A stretch of 64,000 bases of DNA, from NCBI GenBank assembly GCA_039566865.1, contig CM076951.1, positions 17,121,484-17,185,483 of the forward strand, written 5' to 3'. Position 1 is the first letter of the stretch. Every line of letters begins with the position of its first letter. A program made the position numbers and the translations under genes. Shown one piece after another: positions 56,848-64,000 of this stretch. The stretch is from Aurelia coerulea. Its lineage: Eukaryota > Cnidaria > Scyphozoa > Semaeostomeae > Ulmaridae. The notes beneath the pieces were generated by a model that was given only the letters and a program-made list of their open reading frames with translations, did no database searches and was not told where the DNA came from.

Positions 56848-57256
56848 GTGAGCTTATACCAAGGTAGCTAAATGGCTGAGATATGTTTTTGAAAATGAAA
56901 AATTAGACTACTGCAAATTGTTTTGCCAGCTCTATTCATCATATCAAATATCTCAACACTAAGGTATTACTTGCCAGAATTCTTCTTTCATTCTGTCAAG
57001 TCTTTATTGGCTACAAATGCTTAGCTGTATAAGTTCTTGTTTTTAAAAGGATCAAGCCAAAGGAACCAATACCTGTCAAGTACAAATATGAGATACAATA
57101 TGATGTTGCATTGAATAAAAGTCTAGGAAATACCAGTGAAGAGTTCCTAAGGATTCAAAGTGTATCCTGTATACAGATGCAAACTATAACAGCAAATGTT
57201 CCAAGAGGATATACCGCAAAAACATTGTAGCCAAATCTAAAACTTGCTCAACCACT

Positions 57257-57461
57257 CAGTGGTGGATTTAGGGGGGCAACTACCCCTTCATGATAAAAAT
57301 TCAGCTTGGCCCCTCTTTTGGCAAGAAAAGCGCCCCTCAGCCCGACAACGCACCAATTTTCTTTAAAGAGCTTCCAAAAATTCCATTCTCCATTATATTT
57401 TTGGGGCCTTCTTTTGCAAGTTGCCCCCCCCCCCATTAACTTTGGGCTGGATCCGCCCCTG
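57257..57461. mobile_element. 205-bp hAT-type MITE in intron 11
   Basis: CAGTGGTGGATTTAGGGGGG at 57257 and GGGCTGGATCCGCCCCTG ending at 57461 (CAGnGGYGGATyyAG form). Flanks CAACCACT (57249-57256) and CAACAACT (57462-57469) match at 7 of 8 bases. Confidence 0.85.
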
Positions 57462-57538
57462 CAACAACTCAATTGATTCATTTCAAATTTTGTCTCAGTT
57501 GTTTTATATTTCATGGTCATTTTATGCTCTCTTTCTAG

Positions 57539-57663
57539 TGGATCAAGTGCAGTCAGCCACACCAGCAACTGGTGCAAAAACCCAGCCCCACTGTCGCATA
57601 TGCAAAGAACTAATGAAAGGACACAAGAACGTATTAACATGCCCAAGAAACAAAAAAGATTAG
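57539..57663 (+). CDS. exon 12: zinc knuckle and stop
   Basis: VDQVQSATPATGAKTQPH, then C-R-I-C-K-E-L-M-K-G-H-K-N-V-L-T-C and a TAG at 57661. In phase with exon 11 if its A-run lesion is ignored. Confidence 0.8.
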
Positions 57664-59275
57664 TTAAAGTTTTCAAGCCAAAGGAAATCAAAAGTCTGTT
57701 TTGATAAGTTAATATGGCAGTTCTAAAAAAGGAAAAAAATTGTTCATTCAACTTGTCCAAATTCAAAATAATTTGCCACTTTAAAACATGGTTCAAAATA
57801 AATTTTATCGATCACATAGGTATAGCAGTGTAACTTAAAAAGATGCTGACCCTTTTTGACTTACAGTATATAGCTTTGTTTCAATTTTATACAGTCAGCA
57901 CAATTTGAAGTGGAAAAGTTTGTGCTATGTAACTTTTCCTTTCTGGTGCAAGATCATTTTGCGCACAACCCCAAACAGTGAACTCATAAATGGTAAAACA
58001 AATTTTGAGAAACTGTTATCTTTGAAAATGCAGAGCTTGAGTAAAGAAATTCAGATTTACCCTGCCGAGGATGTTAGGGTACCTGCAAATATGACATGCA
58101 CATTTCAGAAACTTTAAAACTTAGTTTTGAAATAACAGTTGTGGTTAAAACAATGGTTCATTTGGAAAAAACTAAAATTAAGATTTGCTGGTACCGACCA
58201 TTATAAACTCTGTCTATTAAAACTTCTCCAATACAGGTTGCAATGTGATCAATTAAAAGCATTATTTATACTATGTGTCCAGATTTCCATATTGTAAACT
58301 TTAACATGAACATCAATTTTGTATGTAGTATGGTACATTATAAACATCAAAATGTCTTGTGTACTTGTGATATTATGCATGTAACCTTTACAGTACAGGC
58401 CTGCAAACATGAACATACTGTATGGTTTTCCTGCTTATGAATTCTCAAGAATTCTTAAGAATGTTTCTGACAGTTTCTTAAGAATTGTTCACAAAAATTT
58501 ACAGTTTCTCATACACAGTATACAGTATATGAAGCTGAACGATTCTTATCACACTGTGAAGAGTTCTTGAAAATTTTGTAATCATGTTGATGTGTGCACG
58601 ACTGTACATAGTGTATACTGAAAGTATAGCTAAAGTCAAACTTCCTCTTCGCTTGAATTTGGATGATATCCAGTTATCTCCTCCTTTTCTGATGGAAATG
58701 TGGTCCGTATAAGATGGTATGCACATGCAGGCAATGGGATCCTCTTTTTGTTACCAGGGTATCCATGTGCTAGCCTTGTAAATTCCTGATAAGATATGCT
58801 GCGTAGGTATCTATATAAAACAGCAAAACAATTTCAGTTTCATTTGATTATCAATCCATCCTAGATACAATTCTAAACAATAAAAATATGTTTGTTGCGT
58901 GTGGTACTTAACAATTCTAAACAATTGTAATACAATGAAATACAAATACATTACTAAACAGAGCTAATGACTAATACAAAGGAAGTTACATTACATGATT
59001 GTATATTGGATAGATTGCAAGGAGGAGCTCCCAACCCCCCCCCCCCTCCATAAAAGCAAAGGAACAAAAAGCTTTATAAATAAAACGCACGAACCAGTTA
59101 AGAATTAGCAATTTTGTCAACCAAATCAGGTAAACCAAAACAACTTTTCTCAATAAGAGATGATGTAGGGATAAGCAGTTCATTGCTTGTTACAAATCAC
59201 AGGATTGATAACCAGCATTGGATGAGTGCTGGCCATGCCAATGAATCCAGGGAAAAATAGATCCCGGGGGTGAAG
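57664..59275. other. no gene seen
   Basis: AT-rich. AAGAATTCTTAAGAAT-type short palindromes at 58445-58490 and a C-run at 59035-59048. No frame worth calling. Confidence 0.5.
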
Positions 59276-59475
59276 CTACCCAAAACCGGGGACGGGGACT
59301 TGAGTAGGTGATCTTGGCAAGAGTACCCAAAACCGGGGAGAATAACTTGAAAAGACCACCCAAAACTGGGGTAAATTTTATGATGACATACCCAAAACTG
59401 GGGTAAATTTTATGATGACATACCCAAAACTGGGGTAAATTTTATGATGACATACCCAAAATTGGGGAATTATAC
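59276..59475. repeat. 32-bp minisatellite with degenerate leader
   Basis: CCCAAAACTGGGGTAAATTT plus TATGATGACATA repeats with the anchor at 59361, 59393, 59425 and 59457 (period 32). Upstream, looser units ACCCAAAACCGGGG occur at 59278 and 59328. Confidence 0.92.
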
Positions 59476-59937
59476 CTCCAAATATAGTTCAAATGCAAAA
59501 AACCTATACTTTTCAATCGAAGCTCAGTTCTGCAAATGTATTCTGTAAAAAAAGTAGTGTGCAGGAGCCAAACAAAACTAAACTGCAAAATTCTTGATGA
59601 TGACTCAACAGGTGTGTGTATCCCTATCTAAATTTAATAATGTGTGATTATAAGCAAATGCTGAACTTAATCAGTGGGCCAGTTTGGTCAACACTGTATT
59701 TCTACTTTCTGACTGTTTACTTTAGTGCAAACACCAATACATCAAAACACACTACAGCACAGCAACCTAAAGATTATTCTATTATGGACAAAGACTGCTC
59801 AAAAGAAATCAATGAATTTCATGAATTTAATCATGATGATGAGGCTAACTAGAAGGTTTCACCATCATGCTTGCTAATCGAGATAATAAGCACAGAACTA
59901 GAGTGGGATGCCGTTTTGGTGACAATTATTGAGCACT
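59476..59937. other. no gene seen
   Basis: AT-rich; one 78-codon plus-strand frame without recognisable features. Confidence 0.45.
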
Positions 59938-62900
59938 CTATGTGCTTAATGTCAAGGAGGCAGGGTATGGCCTAACCCTTATTAAGCGGTCCAATGATAA
60001 CTTTTTATTGACATTTAACTCGTTTATCACTGTACTCTTGTAACGAATTCCAACATTTGGCACATCAACCGTTGGGCATATTGTCTTTTCAGGTACATCT
60101 GTCCTTTCAAGGTCATCCAGAACTCTCTGTTTGTTGCTTTGAATCCCTTCAGCATTATTTATTTCAGTTAACAGCTCACTGCTTTCTTCAGTTGATAGAC
60201 CAGCTGCGTCATCGCATGTTTCCGTTTCATCGGAGCTACCTTCATAAATGGCCTCTGTACTTTGAAACTCTTCCTCTTCGTCACATATCCCTTCATTAAT
60301 TAGTTCCTCCCTTTCGTCCTCCATTTGGCTGATAACAGTTTTTCAAACAGAGATTTAAATTGGTTGGGATTTAGAAACCATTCACTCTGTGGGTCCTGAT
60401 TAGCAGTTCGTAAACGTACTAAGCTTTTCGTGATTGAAGTATCTGGTGGCCCTGAATTCACCCTTTCGTAATTTTCTGGGCACATTCCAACAAATGCAGC
60501 ATAGTCTCTTGCTTGCTGTACCCCCAGTTGCCACAAAATAAGCTCTTCGCCCTTCTCGGGGTATGCTTGCAGTACATGAGACCTCTCAGGAAGTGGTTTC
60601 GTGTATTGTTTGGGCCATATGACCTCCGTTTTATCACTTGTAGCTGGGAATGTTAAGCCATCCGGCTGTGAACGTAGTTGTTGAATCCTGATCACATGGG
60701 ACATGTTGTTCCAAACATCTAGCATTCAATAATTGTGTTTCCCTTTGATCCAGTTTCCAAGGAACTAAATGTGTCCTCGCAACAGTTTGTGCCCATGAGG
60801 TCAATAGGGCATTCCTCATTCGGGCAAATGTCTCTGAAGTAGCATATCAACATGATGGCTGCATGACATGATAAAAGTATGTCCTGATAGGTTTGTCTGC
60901 TAATAAAATTTTCCGTGATTGTAAGCCCTTTTGTTTTGAGAATAAAGTTTCTCCAAATGGCTGAACAATTTATAGCAGTGCTTGCCAGTATTATTCTATA
61001 CTTCAATGGACAACAAGGGCTGAAAAAGATTTCAACATATATCCAGACAATGGAAAGATAAGTGTATGTTCCCAAGGCTGAATGCTCCTTGTGGGAAACT
61101 TCAAGCAGAAGTTCCTGGACTCGAACGAAAGTTAACCTCTGTGCTGATCTCCAGTCTTGAGGATCCTTTTGCTCGATGTCAGCTTCCAACTGCAAACCAT
61201 GTGAGGATACTGGATATTTTTTAAATACCAGCCTAATGTGATTCATGTGAGCAAAATGTCCTTCCCCAAACTTCAATACTCTTGTTGCGCGGCTTATTTG
61301 CCGAATTAACTTTTTATGGTTGTGTATTGGATCCATGTCTGTTAGATCACGAATGACTACCTCATTAGAATTACCCTTCTCTTGGCGACATGACAACACA
61401 AAGCCTTCTGAAGTTGGCACAGGCTGATACCTTCTTCCTTCAGAGGATGTCCCCAATTCAACCATTAACTTGCGCCTAGCATCTCCATCAGAAGCATGGC
61501 CAATGATGGGACCAACTTCTGTTTCAAATGCGTCTCTTAACATGAGGCAAAGCCTATCCCACTGTGACATTACATCATCACTGGTAAATGTGTTGCATGT
61601 ACCTTGCATCATGATTGCGAGTCTGGGCAACTTTCTGTTGACAGGGTTTATCATAATCAACCTTAAATGACCTGCTTTCTTGTTATTTTCAAAAGCAGTA
61701 GCAATTCTTTGATAGCTTTCATCGTCATTACCAATGAACACTGAATAATTTTCCTGACACGTATGACTTCTATCTTGCCTCTCTCCACAAAACCCCCATG
61801 CTTCATCCATAATTTGGTTGTACTCAACTCTTTCAATGATTCTTGTCTCGTCCTCAGCAGTTATGCAAGGTACCTGCACAGATATTTTGTGAGCTTTCTT
61901 TGCTTCCTTTAAAATACATGTGGTATGTGCAATGTTCTCTTTTGATACACCAAGCTTAAAACGATAGCACTTCTCCTTTGTCCAGTTGGAAATAGAATGA
62001 TTGCTTGGACCTAAGTTATTTAATGCTACAAATGCTGCCAGCCTTGGACCACCCCAGGCCCTTAAAACATAATAATAATCCTTTGTGAAACTCTTGTTAA
62101 TGTCTGTGCCTTCACATAAATCACCATATCGTTTGCCTTGGTTGCTTTTTCTATTTAGATTCCTAGCTGTTACAGCTAGCATGCTAAGAAACGTATCCTT
62201 ATCTTTCAATTTACCATCTTTATGGGCCTTTATCAAATTGACTGCTATCATCCCTATTTTACCATTCTTCGCAAAGTCTTTTATTTTTTCCTTCAAGATG
62301 TTCTTTCTTTCTCGCATTCTTTCCATTCCTTTTTTCAGCAAAAATACCCTTGATTCAAGACCATCAATGTGTTCAGTTTTCATTCTACAAATGTCTAGCA
62401 GCTTTTCTCTACTGCAATAATCAAACCTGCCATGTGCTTCAGTTTCAGTAGAATTTTTTAAATTGTACACTCTTTTATAAAATGTGGGAATACTGGGAAT
62501 ACTCCTGCAGTACCTACATGTTTCATTTAAAAATGTTCCTCTATCAGCAGCATGCAAGCAATTTTTGTGCCGCAAAGTTCCAGGCTCAGGAAATGGCTCT
62601 GACCACCATATTATGTCTCCACCCTCCCTTCCACAAATTGCCTCTTTCTTTAAAGCATCTAAATTTACACTCCATTCTTCCTTTTTCCCTTTGTTGAATG
62701 TTACTGTGTCAGAGAAATAACCCTTGCAAAGTTCTCTTGGAGGAGGTAAGGCTTGACGAAAATTGACTGTTTCATCTTTGAGTCATTTGGCACTTTTATG
62801 AAATGAAAGTCGCCCTTGTGCCATTCCTGCTGATCTGTCAACCATCTTTTCATGCAGCTTACTGTTCAAATGTGTTCCAATCCTTTCAATAAAGCTTCCA

Positions 62901-63811
62901 CTTTTAGGCAGCAGATCTATTTCACAATCTTTTAGGCAAAACCTGCATTGTGCTTTCATATCAATTATATCAAAAACGTTTGGGTATTTGATTTGTAAAA
63001 GTTCTTTATTGACCTTTACCTTTGGTAAATCTCCAGAAAAAATTAGATACTCTCCTTTCCTGCAACTCTATGTTGGACTGGTGCAGTGGTGTTTTGCAAT
63101 GATCCCTCAGATGTACCAGCTGTTTTGTATAAACATTTCCAATGGAAATCCACCTGTCACAGATGTCACAGTTGATCTTGCAGCTGTTTTCTGTTACCTC
63201 CTTTAGTTTCAAGATGAGTGGAAACTGGTATTGGTCTGCATGCCATTTCATTTCACTTTCCATGTATTTATATAAGCGTTGCTCATTTTTATTATTTGCA
63301 TGGCTCTCTGCTTTGCTGGGCTTTGCTACAGTTTCTTCTGTAGAGAAGATTACAAACGGTTTGAGTGAATTTGAAGATGATGATGAGTCCTGGCCCATTG
63401 TTGAAATGCCCTCACCTATAAAGAGACAACACAGGCATAAATATTAATGCCATGAAAGAACAATAGAAAACGAACCATTGCATGAAAAGCTGAGAACAGA
63501 AAATAAAAATAAACAAGGGGGTAAAGAGTGAGGATTTAACATCTTTTGAAAAGAATCAATAAACAGGGGTCATTTATTTGGGTCCTGAGCACCAATTGAA
63601 TTTAAGAAATAGCGTTATATACTTGAAACATTTTCTCACCAGGCTGGTCTCTAGTTTGCATAGACTTAGCAGCTGCTTCAGGCTTGAGGCTTGTTTCAAT
63701 CATTGTTTCACTCATTTCGTCAGCTTTTCGTTTTCTTTCTGGTGTTTTTCTAGTGACCCCATCATCCTGCTCTTGATCTGCGTATTCCAGCTTTTCTGCT
63801 TTAAACAGTAC
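59938..63811 (-). pseudogene. zinc-finger transposase-like gene, superfamily unassigned
   Basis: Exon 63811-63640 (acceptor and donor clear) joins in phase to a 3.5-kb exon from 63415 to the stop at 59938. Order: Ser-rich N-terminus; I-N-C-D-I-C-D-R..HLRDHCKTPLH (first finger); C-R-F-C-L-K-D-C...H-L-N-S-K-L-H (second finger); C-R-Y-C near 62520. A long core then follows with ITAEDETRIIERVEYNQIMD, IGHASDGDARRKLM, LSCRQEK...VIRDLTDMDPIHNHKK, HFAHMNHIRLVF, DWRSAQRLTFVRVQELL, ISRQTYQDILLSCHAAIMLI, GTNCCEDTFSS, DVWNNMSHVIRIQQL, and an acidic tail. Asp and Glu in ASDGDA and CCED look like catalytic candidates. Lesions: a T-run frameshift near 63020, a TGA near 62784, a frameshift near 60770 with a TGA at about 60727, and an A-run frameshift near 60340. 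The 618-codon stretch 62575-60719 is intact. I know similar proteins from coral-type genomes but not the superfamily. Confidence 0.7.
60719..62575 (-). CDS. intact 618-codon core of the unassigned transposase-like gene
   Basis: The longest clean frame of the window. It contains the blocks from the third Cys pair (C-R-Y-C-R) through two Lys/Arg-rich helices (LKKGMERMRERKNILKEKI), the putative D-x-D region and the CCED block. The annotated first Met is only the first in this frame; the natural start is upstream in exon 63811-63640 or before the window edge. Confidence 0.7.
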   Translation of the reverse strand: MRHKNCLHAADRGTFLNETCRYCRSIPSIPTFYKRVYNLKNSTETEAHGRFDYCSREKLLDICRMKTEHIDGLESRVFLLKKGMERMRERKNILKEKIKDFAKNGKIGMIAVNLIKAHKDGKLKDKDTFLSMLAVTARNLNRKSNQGKRYGDLCEGTDINKSFTKDYYYVLRAWGGPRLAAFVALNNLGPSNHSISNWTKEKCYRFKLGVSKENIAHTTCILKEAKKAHKISVQVPCITAEDETRIIERVEYNQIMDEAWGFCGERQDRSHTCQENYSVFIGNDDESYQRIATAFENNKKAGHLRLIMINPVNRKLPRLAIMMQGTCNTFTSDDVMSQWDRLCLMLRDAFETEVGPIIGHASDGDARRKLMVELGTSSEGRRYQPVPTSEGFVLSCRQEKGNSNEVVIRDLTDMDPIHNHKKLIRQISRATRVLKFGEGHFAHMNHIRLVFKKYPVSSHGLQLEADIEQKDPQDWRSAQRLTFVRVQELLLEVSHKEHSALGTYTYLSIVWIYVEIFFSPCCPLKYRIILASTAINCSAIWRNFILKTKGLTITENFISRQTYQDILLSCHAAIMLICYFRDICPNEECPIDLMGTNCCEDTFSSLETGSKGNTIIEC

Positions 63812-64000
63812 CTGGAAAATATGTAATGAGAAGTGTACACAATCTGTTTGTTATAACATCATTAAAAACATATTTTGCAGTTGTTTGTATTTGTCCTGGT
63901 GCTTGTGCGTTGATTTTATGTACTGAGAAGAGAGCTAACAATTATCTTGTCTTCATCTCTTTATGCTGTGCAAATCTATTATGATAATATATTTTATAAC
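63812..64000. other. intron of the transposase-like gene, running off the window
   Basis: On the minus strand this ends in ...ACATATTTTCCAG just before the exon at 63811. Earlier exons would lie beyond 64000. Confidence 0.5.

Larger units (their letters stand above)
49763..57663 (+). pseudogene. 12-exon THAP transposase gene, probably Kolobok superfamily
   Basis: Exons with GT/AG borders: 49763-50146, 50282-50449, 51183-51333, 51809-52028, 52504-52858, 53138-53324, 54203-54389, 54881-55132, 55798-55969, 56364-56512, 56648-56847, 57539-57663. Splice phases agree throughout. The protein would have an N-terminal THAP domain, an acidic linker, a Cys-rich segment, then GDGRHDSMGHSAKY, SDRHQTIAAF with FDLWHIKK, SCLESYHSVINQF (candidate D, D, E positions) and a C-terminal C-x2-C-x5-H-x5-C knuckle. 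The order fits THAP-bearing Kolobok-type transposases as I remember them. Lesions: exon 6 is 187 bp where 186 or 189 would fit (frameshift near 53155), a TAA at about 56500, and one missing base in an A7 tract near 56790. Introns carry several MITEs. Otherwise well kept. Confidence 0.75.

Noticed and set aside
1..64000. CRISPR arrays, operons, ribosome binding sites
   Set aside because: Introns and transposon content show a eukaryote; the tandem arrays lack unique spacers.

Overview
The window is eukaryotic and almost certainly animal. It is AT-rich and full of introns with GT..AG borders. It holds nested DNA transposons, non-LTR retrotransposons, a Penelope-like fragment, an LTR-element fragment and dozens of foldback MITEs. 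Several degraded proteins resemble transposon-linked families I know from cnidarian genomes (corals, anemones, Hydra) and other marine invertebrates, so a cnidarian is my best guess. That is inference from memory, not a database match. I see no convincing single-copy host gene, tRNA, rRNA or CRISPR array.

Layout. 0.2-3.1 kb: a 141-bp tandem array split by an 895-bp insertion at an exact TTAA. 3.6-4.9 kb: a broken hAT-like transposase. 5.2-10.6 kb: three foldback elements. 11.6-13.0 kb: a 5'-truncated LINE reverse transcriptase. 13.6-17.6 kb: a 4-kb element with ~270-bp inverted ends carrying an unassigned transposon protein, with an 8-bp-TSD MITE and a 9-bp-TSD MITE nested inside. 20.0-26.1 kb: a broken multi-exon transposon-type gene split by a 3.5-kb foldback insertion with a 15-bp direct repeat. 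26.6-27.8 kb: an LTR-retroelement integrase remnant split by a MITE. 28.3-30.3 kb: a LINE split by another copy of the same MITE. 30.7-45.0 kb: a P-element/THAP-like transposase gene whose single visible intron holds an 11.4-kb hAT transposon (8-bp TSD, own zinc-finger transposase) and whose second exon was hit by a LINE. 45.2-48.1 kb: TA-target MITEs joined by (TA)n tracts, around a Penelope-like GIY-YIG fragment. 49.5-57.7 kb: a 12-exon THAP transposase gene, probably Kolobok, with only a few lesions. 59.9-63.8 kb: a spliced zinc-finger transposase-like gene of unassigned superfamily with several frameshifts.

How it fits together. Nearly everything is mobile DNA, and insertion points can be read to the base. 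In several cases removing the inserted element restores a reading frame, a splice phase or a repeat period, which gives a relative order of events. Four MITE families share CCGGGTG-type termini and a TA target although their interiors differ. The 49.5-57.7 kb gene and the 59.9-63.8 kb gene are the least decayed. The latter's lesions are one nonsense codon near 62.78 kb, a TGA near 60.73 kb and single-base slips, some in homopolymers, so sequencing error cannot be excluded for part of its damage.
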